Positions 25,003-33,463 of a DNA stretch of 64,000 bases are shown one piece after another. Origin of the DNA: an uncultured Ferrovum sp. (lineage in GTDB: Bacteria > Pseudomonadota > Gammaproteobacteria > Burkholderiales > Ferrovaceae). Positions within the stretch are counted from its first letter, which is position 1, and every line of letters starts with the position of its first letter. The position numbers were made by a program, and so were the translations under genes. Location: the NCBI GenBank assembly GCA_903893215.1, contig CAITLJ010000002.1:1-64000 (forward strand), given 5' to 3'. The notes beneath the pieces were generated by a model. It saw nothing but the letters and a program-made list of their open reading frames with translations. It had not been told where the DNA came from and did no database searches.

Positions 25003-26817
25003 TCACCAAGCCACTGACGCAGGCGGCGTGACGCTAAAGGTGAAGGTCTGGCCCGCTCCGGCTATCAGCGAACTGAACAGCGAGCAGCCTGCGCCGGTGA
25101 GCGGCGGGATGGTGGTCGTGCCGGGGAAAGTCAGCGCACCGCTTCCAAGCGCTGACACCGGACCGTCAAAATTCAGCGGGAATTGCACCGGATTTGCAGT
25201 CGTGCACTTGGTGCCGTAACCGGCCAAGGTGATATTGGCGCTTGTGGTGCCATGGATATGCAACTGACCGCTGTTATCCAGGCTGACCGTTCCGACGATC
25301 GGATTCGACTGTTGGATCATCAGGTCGAAAGTGAACGGGAAGAACACCCAAACGGTTGCAGAAAATGGCGGGATGACCAGGTTGCCTTGCAATTTTTGAT
25401 TGGTCAGGTCGGTCGCTGCAGTCATGGTGCTGCCTGCTGGCAGGTTCACCGTTTGACCAAGGCTCTTGAGGGTCAGCGAACCACCGAGGGTCCAGTCATT
25501 CAGCGACACCACGTAGGCGCCCCCGCCTTTGTTGGCAGTGGACTGGGGCGCTGGCGCTTTTTCCGTGCAATTCCCAGTGACTGTCGCCCCGGCAAAACGC
25601 TGGCCCAGCCACGCCACGGTCTTGGCTGCTGCCTGGAACTGGGTGACGATATGCTCGCTCGGGTATAGGTCAAATGTCACATTTGGGTTGTTCTGACAGT
25701 AAGTTTGCTTGAGCAGCTCGGCCTGACCGAGCGGTATGAACTCATCGGCCTGGCCGTGGTACAGGTACAACGGCACCTTGATGCTGCTTCCCCACTGCCC
25801 GAGGTTCTGCGCCTCCAGCGCAAAGAAGAGGCCTGGCAAGGCAAAGGCATCCCCCAGCAGGTTGGGCAATGACGCACCCGCCACCGTATAATTCAGGACA
25901 TCCGCGTTCATCAGGGTGAACAACGACTGGAACACGCACTGCGACTCGGCCGTCTTTGCAGCGGCCTGCCCAGCCGTGTTCAGCAAGGTATTCAATGGGA
26001 CTTCGGCAGGGTACTGGGTACCCAGACCGATCAGACCACCAAACAGGAACGAGGCACCGGTGCTGCCTTCCAGATTCAGGCCACTGGCCAGAAAATCACC
26101 GGGCACGCCACCGGCCGCCACACCGACCAGCTTGAGGTTCGGCACATAATCCGCTTGCTGCTGGCCGGCCCATGCAGCGGCTTGGCCGCCCTGTGAGTAC
26201 CCCCAGACCGCCACCGGTGAGTCTGCACTGAACCCCACCGGCACGGGGATCTGGTGTGCCGCCTGCACGATATCCAGCACCGCATGGCCCTCCGACACAC
26301 CGGCCAGGTAGGTCGGCGTTTGACCGGTCGTATAGCCCGCGTAATCCGGAACGAGCACCGAGTAACCCGCCTTCAGGGCGGCTACAATATTGGCGTTCTC
26401 GTAATCCGTGCCCTGCGCAAACTGCATCGACGGCGCGCAACCCTGGGCGAGACCGTGGGTGCCCACCGCATAGGCCACAATCGGACGCGGACCGCTGCCG
26501 GCCCAGGAGGCCACCGGCTGAAAGACCGTGCCGGTCACGGCGTTGGCGACGCCGTTTGCATCGGTGGACTGATAAAGCACGTTCCAGGCATTGGCTGCAG
26601 GTGCACCCGCCCCAAGACTGACCGGTGCGCTGCGATACCAGATCAGGTCGCCGTGATGTCCCGATTGCACCAGGGCGGGGGGCGCATAAAAAGCCGCGCC
26701 TGACGGGCCTGCGACTGGCACGGCAAGCGCCCCGGTTGGTGCAAACAGCGAACCGAAAGCCAAGCTGAGCGAAACGCCGAGCACGCAACGCGCACGCTGT
26801 CCATAGGACTGGAACAT
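25003..26817 (-). CDS. Secreted lipase (LIP family), paralogue 1
   Basis: A 604-residue secreted protein. The ATG at 26817 follows GGGAGAG; a Sec signal peptide ends near 'GALAVP' (about residue 32). Residues 45-400 are a secretory-lipase alpha/beta hydrolase: 'WNVLYQSTDANG', 'PIVAYAVGTHGLAQGCAPS', 'VLVPDYAGYTTG', the nucleophile elbow GYSQGG with Ser208, the acid in 'HGQADEFIPL' and the His in 'PSEHIVTQF'. The last 180 residues form a separate beta-rich, Thr/Ser/Gly-rich domain ending 'PPASVAW', of unknown role, perhaps attachment or substrate binding. The family includes triacylglycerol lipases, but activity on esters or polyesters cannot be told apart here. It is a near-copy of the next gene. 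Confidence 0.85.
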   Translation of the reverse strand: MFQSYGQRARCVLGVSLSLAFGSLFAPTGALAVPVAGPSGAAFYAPPALVQSGHHGDLIWYRSAPVSLGAGAPAANAWNVLYQSTDANGVANAVTGTVFQPVASWAGSGPRPIVAYAVGTHGLAQGCAPSMQFAQGTDYENANIVAALKAGYSVLVPDYAGYTTGQTPTYLAGVSEGHAVLDIVQAAHQIPVPVGFSADSPVAVWGYSQGGQAAAWAGQQQADYVPNLKLVGVAAGGVPGDFLASGLNLEGSTGASFLFGGLIGLGTQYPAEVPLNTLLNTAGQAAAKTAESQCVFQSLFTLMNADVLNYTVAGASLPNLLGDAFALPGLFFALEAQNLGQWGSSIKVPLYLYHGQADEFIPLGQAELLKQTYCQNNPNVTFDLYPSEHIVTQFQAAAKTVAWLGQRFAGATVTGNCTEKAPAPQSTANKGGGAYVVSLNDWTLGGSLTLKSLGQTVNLPAGSTMTAATDLTNQKLQGNLVIPPFSATVWVFFPFTFDLMIQQSNPIVGTVSLDNSGQLHIHGTTSANITLAGYGTKCTTANPVQFPLNFDGPVSALGSGALTFPGTTTIPPLTGAGCSLFSSLIAGAGQTFTFSVTPPASVAW

Positions 26818-27007
26818 GAAAAAACTCTCCCTGATTTGTTTCGGTTTGAACCGGCCAGACAGCTCAACAAAGACCAATCGGTTTTTTTGAAAATAAATTC
26901 ATTTGCGCCCTGTCTTTTAATGAAGGCTAAAAATAACCGTTTGTTTTTATTAGAAATTAACACTACGCTTGACCAAGTCTGGCGCATTCTGAACAGACCA
27001 AATTCCA

Positions 27008-27036
27008 GATATGATTTCCGGATTCGCTCTTGTCAA
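27008..27036 (-). promoter_or_regulatory. Candidate sigma-70 promoter of lipase paralogue 1
   Basis: On the minus strand TTGACA (27036-27031) is followed after 17 bases by CATATC (27013-27008). It sits in an 18-base block, TGATTGACAAGAGCGAAT, that recurs upstream of the second lipase at exactly the same distance from the start codon. The -35 is consensus and the -10 is weak. It predicts a leader of roughly 180 bases. Confidence 0.5.
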
Positions 27037-27137
27037 TCAACACCATGGATTAGAAACGCATATCCAGACCGATCAAGCATTGGTCTCATCGGCAAGCCTG
27101 AATCCAGCCCACGCCGGAATCCGTCCAATTCAATTTC

Positions 27138-27170
27138 CGCTGGTTGCCTGCCCTCTGCAGGCAACCAGCG
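27138..27170 (-). terminator. Strong hairpin terminator behind lipase paralogue 2
   Basis: CGCTGGTTGCCTGC (27138-27151) pairs without mismatch with GCAGGCAACCAGCG (27157-27170) around a five-base loop, beginning 13 bases beyond the lipase 2 stop codon. On the minus strand it is followed by GAAATTGAATT, A/T-rich but without a full T-run. It separates lipase 2 transcription from the lipase 1 promoter region. Confidence 0.75.
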
Positions 27171-27183
27171 ACGCATCGGTGCC

Positions 27184-29028
27184 TTACCAGGCGACCGGCG
27201 CAGGCGGCTTGACGGTAAAGGTGAAGGTCTGGCCGGGCCCGGACATCAATGCGCTGAACAGCCCGCTCCAGATACTGCAACCGGTCAACTGGGGAATGGT
27301 GGTGGTGCCCGAAAAACTGAGCGCACCGCTACCCAGCGCAGAGACCGGCCCGTCGAAGTTGAGCGGAAACTGCACAGGCGCCGAGGTCTGACAACCAAAA
27401 CCGATCTGCAAGCTGCCTTCGCCGGCCGAGGTCAGGGTGATATTGGCACTTGCGGTACCGTGAATGTGCAGTTGCCCGCCATTGTCCAGGCTCACCGTAC
27501 CGGCAATCGGACTGGCCTGCTGGATGGACAGATCGACTGTGGTCGGGATGCCGAGCACCGCGATACTGGCGGCAAACGGCGGGATCGCCAGATTGCCCCC
27601 CAGTGTCTGACTCGTCAGATTCGTGGTGGCCGTCATGGTGCCTCCGGCCGGCAGCGGGACCGTCTGGCCAAGGTTCTTGATGGTGACCGAACCACCCAGA
27701 GTCCAACCGTTCAACGAAACCACGTAATCACCGCCACCCTTGTTGGCCGTGGTGGTGGGTGCCGCCGCAGATTCGGAGCAATTGCCGGAGGCAGGGACAC
27801 CTGCAAAGCGCTGACCGAGCCATGTCAGGGCTTTGTTTGCCGCCTGAAACTGGGTGACGATATGTTCGCTCGGGTACAGGTCGAACGTTACATTGGGGTT
27901 GTTCTGGCAGTAGGTTTCTTTCAGGACTTCTGCCTGGCTAAGCGGAATGAACTCGTCGGCCTGACCGTGATAGAGGTAGAGGGGCGCCTTGATGCTGCTA
28001 CCCCACTGGCCGAGGTTCTGCGCCTCCAGAGCAAAAAACAGGCCCGGCAGTGCAAAGGCATCCCCCAGCAGGTTGGGCAATGACGCCCCTGCCACCGTGT
28101 ACGTCAGGACGTCGGCATTCATCAGGGTGAACAGCGACTGGAACACGCACTGCGACTCGGCCGTTTTCGCAGCCGCCTGCCCGGCAGTATTCAACAGGGT
28201 ATTCAGGGGCACTTCGGCAGGATATTGGGTGCCGAGACCGATCAGACCGCCAAACAGGAATGAAGCCCCCGTGCTGCCCTCCAGATTCAGGCCGCTGGCC
28301 AGAAAATCACCGGGCACCCCCCCCGCAGCCACACCGGCCAGCTTGAGGGTTGGCACATATGCAGCTTGCAGCTGGCCGGCCCAGGCCGCTGCCTGACCAC
28401 CTTGCGAATAGCCCCACAGGGCAACCGGCGCTGCGCTGCTGAAGCCCTGCGCACCGGGAATCTGCTGTGCGGCCTGCACGATGTCCAGCACCGCGTGACC
28501 TTCGGACACGCCCGCCAGATAGGTCGGGATTTGTCCGGTGGTATAGCCCGCATAGTCAGACACCAGTACCGAGTAGCCCGCCTTGAGGGCGGCCGCGATG
28601 TTGGCGTTCTCGTAGTCCGTGCCTTGCGAAAATTGCAGGGACGGTGCACAGCCCTGGGCCAGACCATGGGTGCCGACGGCATAAGCAATCACAGGGCGTG
28701 CGCCGCTGCCGTTCCAGGCGGCGGACGGAGTAAACACCGTACCGGTGACGGCATTCGCCACCCCGTTCGCATCGGTGGACTGGTAGAGCACATTCCAGGC
28801 ATTGGCGGCAGGTGCCCCCGTACCCAGATTCACCGTCGCACTCCGGTACCAGATCAGGTCGCCATGATTTCCGGTGGGCACCGCAGCAGGCGGGACGTAA
28901 AAAGCTGCGCCAGCGGGCGCCATGCTTGGCGCGGCAAGCGCCGGGAGGGGCGCCGCGAGCGCCCCGACAGCCAAGCCAATCAAAACACCCATCGTGCGAA
29001 GCGCACGCATACCGCAATGCTGACCCAT
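27184..29028 (-). CDS. Secreted lipase (LIP family), paralogue 2
   Basis: A 614-residue secreted protein with an ATG preceded by GGAGGAG. The signal peptide runs to about residue 32 ('LPALAAPSM'). The catalytic domain is almost co-linear with paralogue 1: 'AYAVGTHGLAQGCAPS', 'VLVSDYAGYTTG', GYSQGG with Ser208, 'HGQADEFIPL' and 'PSEHIVTQF'. The C-terminal beta-rich domain is about 10 residues longer and has diverged more ('GWTLGGSVTIKNLGQTV', ending 'KPPAPVAW'). It has its own promoter and a strong terminator, so the two copies are separate transcription units. Divergence mainly in the tail suggests different targets or binding partners. Confidence 0.85.
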   Translation of the reverse strand: MGQHCGMRALRTMGVLIGLAVGALAAPLPALAAPSMAPAGAAFYVPPAAVPTGNHGDLIWYRSATVNLGTGAPAANAWNVLYQSTDANGVANAVTGTVFTPSAAWNGSGARPVIAYAVGTHGLAQGCAPSLQFSQGTDYENANIAAALKAGYSVLVSDYAGYTTGQIPTYLAGVSEGHAVLDIVQAAQQIPGAQGFSSAAPVALWGYSQGGQAAAWAGQLQAAYVPTLKLAGVAAGGVPGDFLASGLNLEGSTGASFLFGGLIGLGTQYPAEVPLNTLLNTAGQAAAKTAESQCVFQSLFTLMNADVLTYTVAGASLPNLLGDAFALPGLFFALEAQNLGQWGSSIKAPLYLYHGQADEFIPLSQAEVLKETYCQNNPNVTFDLYPSEHIVTQFQAANKALTWLGQRFAGVPASGNCSESAAAPTTTANKGGGDYVVSLNGWTLGGSVTIKNLGQTVPLPAGGTMTATTNLTSQTLGGNLAIPPFAASIAVLGIPTTVDLSIQQASPIAGTVSLDNGGQLHIHGTASANITLTSAGEGSLQIGFGCQTSAPVQFPLNFDGPVSALGSGALSFSGTTTIPQLTGCSIWSGLFSALMSGPGQTFTFTVKPPAPVAW

Positions 29029-29218
29029 GGTAGTACTCCTCCCTGTCCTGATTTGAATGGCTGAAAGAACCCTTCAACGATCAATCGGTTTTTTATTTAA
29101 GACACATCTTTTAATGCGAATTCAGTTAACGATTTAATCAAATTAAATCATTGTTTAAACTGACAATTTAAACTGCGTTTGATGAAACTGCGCGCCAATC
29201 TCTATTGGTACATTTAAA

Positions 29219-29247
29219 CATATAGTTTCAGAATTCGCTCTTGTCAA
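29219..29247 (-). promoter_or_regulatory. Candidate sigma-70 promoter of lipase paralogue 2
   Basis: On the minus strand TTGACA (29247-29242), a 17-base spacer, and TATATG (29224-29219). It is embedded in the 18-base block conserved with lipase 1 at the same position relative to the start codon. The surrounding 130 bases are very AT-rich. The -10 is better than in paralogue 1, so this copy may be more strongly expressed. Confidence 0.55.
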
Positions 29248-29326
29248 TCAGCGTAGACCATTCCAATGAGGATTCAGGCAGCAAGCCTGGCGATCGCCGA
29301 AGGTGGACGTCATGGCGCAGCATTCA

Positions 29327-29352
29327 GGCACTGACCCGGACGGGTCAGTGCC
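29327..29352. terminator. Hairpin downstream of the diguanylate cyclase gene
   Basis: GGCACTGACCC (29327-29337) and GGGTCAGTGCC (29342-29352) form a perfect 11-base stem with a four-base loop, eight bases beyond the stop of the diguanylate cyclase gene. The minus-strand side lacks a T-run; the plus-strand side continues GTTTCT. It is probably a terminator for the cyclase transcript. Confidence 0.6.
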
Positions 29353-29360
29353 GTTTCTGA

Positions 29361-30380
29361 TCAGAGCATTGGCACGATGGCATTGCGGCCGCGATCCTTG
29401 GCCTGATACATGGCCTGGTCAGCACGGGCAATCAATGAGTCGAGGGTGTCAGAGGGCCGCCGAAGCGTAACACCGCCCGAGATGGTGACTTTGGCGGTGC
29501 GCCCAGCCTTGACATTGCACCGGTGCTCGTCGCGCTCGATCAGTGTCCGGATTGCCTCGGCCACAGAGGCCGCCTGGCTAAGCTTCATGCCAGGCAGCAA
29601 AACCAGAAATTCCTCGCCACCGAGGCGCGCCACCAGATCACTTTCCCGGGTGCGCTCCCGGATGGACGATGCGACTGACCGCAATACCTGATCACCAAAC
29701 AGGTGACCGTACATATCATTGACTTTCTTGAAATGATCTACATCGAACAGCACGGCCGCCCAAAGCGCCTTAGTGTCGCGTTCCCGAGCCATCAGGTCGG
29801 ACCAGGTATCGAGCAGCCCGCGCCGATTGAGCAAACCAGTCAGGGGATCGGTGAGCGCCTGGGTTTTGAGCTCGTTCATCTCCAGTTTCAGTCGACGTGA
29901 ATCCTCCGCACTGCGCTCAACCTGCTGCTTTAGTTCAGTGATCGTGTCCTGCATGGCCGCCCCAGAGGCCAGGATTCGGGCGCGCAGGTTATCGTGCACG
30001 CTGTCGGGTTCGGCCACCAGCGCTTGCCGCAGCGCCTGCCAGTGTTGGCCGAAGTCGTTAGCACCGGTCGTGACGCGGATCGAGTTGTCTTCAAAGGTGT
30101 CGAGCAGCTTTTCGATCTGCGTATTGAGCGTGAGCGTGCGGCGACTCCACGCGTCCAGCACGTGCTGCTGATAGAGCGTCGCCGTCTGCGCGTCATCGAT
30201 ACGCGCCCCGCCTGCGGTGAGCTGGTTGATGGCGTTCGACAACTCAGGGTTGATTTTGGCCACATGCTCGTACCACAGGGTGTAGGTCACCGGCGTGTAG
30301 GCCGCCGGATGCTGTGCCATCTGGGGAATCACCATCCGCAGGATTTCCCCGCTCTGGGCAACGGTGTGGGTGTATCGCAT
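29361..30380 (-). CDS. Diguanylate cyclase (GGDEF domain)
   Basis: A 339-residue soluble protein. The C-terminal GGDEF domain (about 172-339) has 'DPLTGLLNRRGL', 'LFDVDHFKKVNDMYGHLFGD' with the metal-binding Asp, the active-site GGEEF at 254-258, and an intact inhibitory-site RxxD (RESD, 245-248), so it should make c-di-GMP with product inhibition. The N-terminal 150 residues are a helical domain with no PAS or membrane features, followed by a coiled-coil linker ('KQQVERSAEDSRRLKLEMNELK'). The domain resembles N-termini of soluble cyclases of unknown input. No EAL domain is present. The adjacent lipases and oxidase give no direct hint of its target. Confidence 0.9.
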   Translation of the reverse strand: MRYTHTVAQSGEILRMVIPQMAQHPAAYTPVTYTLWYEHVAKINPELSNAINQLTAGGARIDDAQTATLYQQHVLDAWSRRTLTLNTQIEKLLDTFEDNSIRVTTGANDFGQHWQALRQALVAEPDSVHDNLRARILASGAAMQDTITELKQQVERSAEDSRRLKLEMNELKTQALTDPLTGLLNRRGLLDTWSDLMARERDTKALWAAVLFDVDHFKKVNDMYGHLFGDQVLRSVASSIRERTRESDLVARLGGEEFLVLLPGMKLSQAASVAEAIRTLIERDEHRCNVKAGRTAKVTISGGVTLRRPSDTLDSLIARADQAMYQAKDRGRNAIVPML

Positions 30381-31112
30381 GCATCAAATCCTGACGATGT
30401 AAAAACGAAAGCCTGCCGGCTGGGTGGGCTTGAGATTAAGCCAATTGATTCGCTCAAGTCTCAGGTTTAACACTCGCAAATTGTAGAGATTTGTATTTCG
30501 ATATGCGCTTATCAAGCGGTTTAAGCTTTTATGTATCCATAAATACAATACTAAAGCTTAAAAATTTTTTCTTATGAAAAACCATTGGAACTGCACTCAG
30601 TCATGCCCAAAGAGAAAGTCCCCGCTCCCGCACAGGGAAACCCGCATGTTCGACACAAGCCAGCTTCAATGGTTGTTTGTTATAGACAAAACACTTGGCC
30701 GTGCATCCCGGATCAGACTTAAGTGCAATATTTCTGACGCTTCCTGAGGGAAATAGGCCGATTTAGCCCTTTTGCGGGTGATTTTCCCACAAAACATGTA
30801 GTTAATCCCTACATGACCGCAACCGTAAATACATACCTTAATGGCATCAAATTACCTGATTTCACGGGGAATTTTTGGTTCGAAAGCGCACTCGGAGCTG
30901 GGTATTCCAGTTTGGATGTGGACGCCGGCTTGTGACACTGCCGTTTGTCCAGCATCAACAATCACCGCCTGCAGCAAATGATCACGGCGCATTGATCGCT
31001 ACAGAGGCTTAAACGATGCCTTGTTCCAGTGCCGACGCTGTCAGGATGACGCGCGACCCAAAGACCAGTGTTTTGACCCGACACCCCTTACAGACTACCC
31101 AAGGACATCCAG
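30381..31112. other. Divergent intergenic region with an inverted repeat
   Basis: 732 bases between the diguanylate cyclase gene and the multicopper oxidase gene. No coding frame or RNA gene is recognised. The part from about 30470 to 30590 is AT-rich and probably holds the cyclase promoter. A perfect inverted repeat, CATGTAG (30795-30801) and CTACATG (30809-30815) with a seven-base spacer, lies about 300 bases before the oxidase start and could be an operator. Confidence 0.5.
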
Positions 31113-33104
31113 ATGAATACGACCTACCCCCCGAGTGAACCGATGTCACTGAACGAGAACCTTCGTTCGATGCGCCGCCGCCGCGGTGGACGGGGCACCC
31201 GCCTGGTCATCGCCGTGCTGTCATTGCTGGTCATGGCCGGCGCGCCACTAGGTTCGCTTCAGGCCGCCACCAGTCCGGCCACCGTGGCAGCACCAAGCCC
31301 CAGCGTGCCAGCCAGCCTACCCGGTCTGCCCGGCATCTCCGGTCAGACCGCGCTGATTGGCGCCAGGGCGCCGCGCTCGGGCAGCCCGTGCGCCCGTCCG
31401 GCCGCTGGCAGCGTCATCCCGCAACCGGTGCACCTCTACAGCAGCGCCGGCGTGCTTAGCGTGCATCTGGATTATTACGAAGATTTTGATGCCAACGGCA
31501 ACGCCACGTTCTGTTTTCTGGACGTGAACGGCAACCAGGCACCAATCCTGCACGGCAAGCCGGGCGACACATTTAACATCGAGGTCACCAACCGCGTGCC
31601 ACCGCTGTTTCCTGGCACACCATCGGATACCCTGCTGCAGGCTGGCATCCCTACCGTCCCTGCCACCGCCACCAAACCCGCCGTTGCCGGCAACCAGTGC
31701 GGCGAGCAGTATCAGTTCGCCATGGACCCTTCCTCGGTTAACCTGCATTTTCACGGCTTTCTGGTCACGCCGCGCTGCCAGTCGGACAACGTCGCGCACA
31801 CGGTGATCGCGGCTGGAGACACCTTTGAATATTCCTTCCCGATTCCTGCCAACGAGCCCCCAGGCCTGTATTGGTTCCATCCGCACGTGCATGGGGGTGG
31901 CGAACAGTCGGTGCAGGGTGGTGCCTCCGGTGAACTGATCATCGACGGCATCGAAAACTTCCACCCCGAGGTGTCTGGCCTGCCCGAACGCGTGCTGGTG
32001 TTTCGCGACGCGCTGATCGGCCCGAATGCCCCTGCGCCAGTGCCCTACGGCACGGTACCGACCTGGGACGTGTCGCTCAATTACGTGCCGGTCAACTACA
32101 CCAGCGCCACCACCACTCCGGCCTACACGGCGCCGGGGGTGATTGAGATGCAAGCCGGACACCCCGAGTTCTGGCGGGTGGCCAACGCCGCGGCGGATGC
32201 CATCCTCGACTTTCAGGTGCTATACGACGGTGTGGCGCAGCCTGTGGCGATCGTCGCTATGGATGGCGTTCCCGTCAACGTGGAAAACGGTGTCGTCACC
32301 GGTGCGCCGATTGTCAAGACCACGATCTCGTTGCCTCCGGCACAGCGTGTCGAGTTCATCGTGGCGCCGCCGGGTCCCAATGTGAAGGTTGCAGTCATCC
32401 AGTTGCTCAACGTAGACACCGGACTGTTTGGTGATACCAACCCAAGCCGCACCCTGGCCACCATTGCGACCCAGCGCACGGCAACAGGCCTGCCCACCAT
32501 GCCGATTGTCAACGTGCTGAACCTGCTGAAGACCTGGCCGCAGCGCTTCGCTGGCCTCGCCAACGCGCCGGTGACGGCCACCCGTACCTTGTATTTCAAG
32601 GAGGTGTTGCAGGATCCGACCAATCCCAACACCAGCCCCACAAATTTCTACATGAGCGTGGAAGGCACGCCTGATGCACTCTACGTACCCAATATTGCGC
32701 CCGTGATCACCACCAAGGTAGGGGCCGTAGAAGTATGGACGGTGCAGAACCGTGCGCTTGAAGCCCACGTGTTTCACATCCATCAGATCCACTACCTGAT
32801 GCAGGCGGTGAATGGTGTGACGCTGCCGCCCGCGGACCAGCAACTGCACGACGACTACACCATTCCTGGCTGGAAGCCGCCGGTCGACGGCGGTGGCTCA
32901 CCTTGGGACCCCGCCACTGGCCTGCTGTTTGCCAACATGAGCGCCGCCCAGCAGACGGCTTACCTGAAGAAGTATCCCTACCCCAGCATCACAGCCAAGT
33001 TTGATTTTCGGGACCCGTCGATCGTCGGAGACTTCGTGTTCCATTGCCACATCCTGGCACACGAGGACCAGGGCATGATGGCGGTGATGCGCGTCACACC
33101 CTGA
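31113..33104 (+). CDS. Secreted multicopper oxidase (laccase-like)
   Basis: A 663-residue exported protein; AAGGAC precedes the ATG. Residues 20-52 are an Arg-rich start and hydrophobic core ending 'SLQAATS'; the run of arginines is Tat-like but not a classic twin-arginine motif. All four copper-binding motifs are visible: HFHG (212-215), WFHPHVHGG (254-262), 'HVFHIHQIHYL' and HCH at 644-646 with His650 and axial Met655 in the C-terminal 'HCHILAHEDQGMM'. The set supports type 1, 2 and 3 copper sites. Likely role: oxidation of phenolics, metal ions or other small substrates with oxygen outside the cytoplasm. A Pro/Ala-rich linker (53-75) precedes the first domain. No copper-resistance partner gene is adjacent, so CopA is less likely. 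Confidence 0.9.
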   Translation: MNTTYPPSEPMSLNENLRSMRRRRGGRGTRLVIAVLSLLVMAGAPLGSLQAATSPATVAAPSPSVPASLPGLPGISGQTALIGARAPRSGSPCARPAAGSVIPQPVHLYSSAGVLSVHLDYYEDFDANGNATFCFLDVNGNQAPILHGKPGDTFNIEVTNRVPPLFPGTPSDTLLQAGIPTVPATATKPAVAGNQCGEQYQFAMDPSSVNLHFHGFLVTPRCQSDNVAHTVIAAGDTFEYSFPIPANEPPGLYWFHPHVHGGGEQSVQGGASGELIIDGIENFHPEVSGLPERVLVFRDALIGPNAPAPVPYGTVPTWDVSLNYVPVNYTSATTTPAYTAPGVIEMQAGHPEFWRVANAAADAILDFQVLYDGVAQPVAIVAMDGVPVNVENGVVTGAPIVKTTISLPPAQRVEFIVAPPGPNVKVAVIQLLNVDTGLFGDTNPSRTLATIATQRTATGLPTMPIVNVLNLLKTWPQRFAGLANAPVTATRTLYFKEVLQDPTNPNTSPTNFYMSVEGTPDALYVPNIAPVITTKVGAVEVWTVQNRALEAHVFHIHQIHYLMQAVNGVTLPPADQQLHDDYTIPGWKPPVDGGGSPWDPATGLLFANMSAAQQTAYLKKYPYPSITAKFDFRDPSIVGDFVFHCHILAHEDQGMMAVMRVTP

Positions 33105-33142
33105 ACGTGATGGGCCCGAGCGCTGGCGGGCTGGCAGATACA

Positions 33143-33174
33143 AAGGCCGTACCGGAGGAAGCCGGTGCGGCCTT
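33143..33174. terminator. Bidirectional terminator hairpin
   Basis: AAGGCCGTACCGG (33143-33155) pairs over 13 positions (one G-U wobble) with CCGGTGCGGCCTT (33162-33174), six-base loop. It lies between the stops of the convergent multicopper oxidase gene and the small secreted protein gene. A/T-rich bases on both sides give short U-containing tails. Confidence 0.75.
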
Positions 33175-33192
33175 ATCCTGTTGCGGCCTGGC

Positions 33193-33423
33193 TTAGGGCG
33201 CGGGATTGGCCGGTACTGGTGACGGACTGCTGGTACTGGTAGCCACATGCCCCTTGGAGCGGCGGACCGCAATCTTCAGTGCCGAAATTTCCTCGTGTGT
33301 CTTGCCGGCGACCACCGGAATGTTCGGGTTGGCAGAGGGCGACGCCGGAACCGGCGTCGGCAGCGTCTGCGCCGACGCCACACCGCCTGCAGCCAGTGCC
33401 ATAACAAGGATTGCATGTTTCAT
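33193..33423 (-). CDS. Small secreted protein of unknown function
   Basis: A 76-residue protein. The ATG at 33423 follows AGGAGAG at good spacing. A signal peptide ('MKHAILVMALAAGGVASAQ') predicts cleavage after about residue 18. The mature 58 residues are rich in Pro, Ser and Ala, with one more ordered basic stretch 'HEEISALKIAVRRSKG' and a C-terminal Ser/Pro/Ala tail. No family is recognised. It lies 40 bases behind the EXORDIUM-like Ig-repeat gene in the same direction and is probably co-transcribed with it. Confidence 0.65.
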   Translation of the reverse strand: MKHAILVMALAAGGVASAQTLPTPVPASPSANPNIPVVAGKTHEEISALKIAVRRSKGHVATSTSSPSPVPANPAP

Positions 33424-33463
33424 GTAGGTCTCTCCTGCAAGTGTCCCTGCGGACACCGGTTGA

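Larger units (their letters stand above)
25003..29028 (-). repeat. Tandem gene duplication of secreted lipases
   Basis: The two lipase genes lie head to tail, 366 bases apart, and share long identical protein blocks through the catalytic domain (for example around residues 115-185). Upstream regions also share CAATCGGTTTTTT about 55 bases before each start and the 18-base promoter block 205-222 bases before each start. This shows that the duplicated unit included the promoter. Confidence 0.85.

Noticed and set aside
26836-28083. 415-codon plus-strand frame across the lipase 1 upstream region and lipase 2
   Set aside because: It runs through an intergenic promoter region and the reverse of a lipase gene, with Arg/Gly-rich filler.
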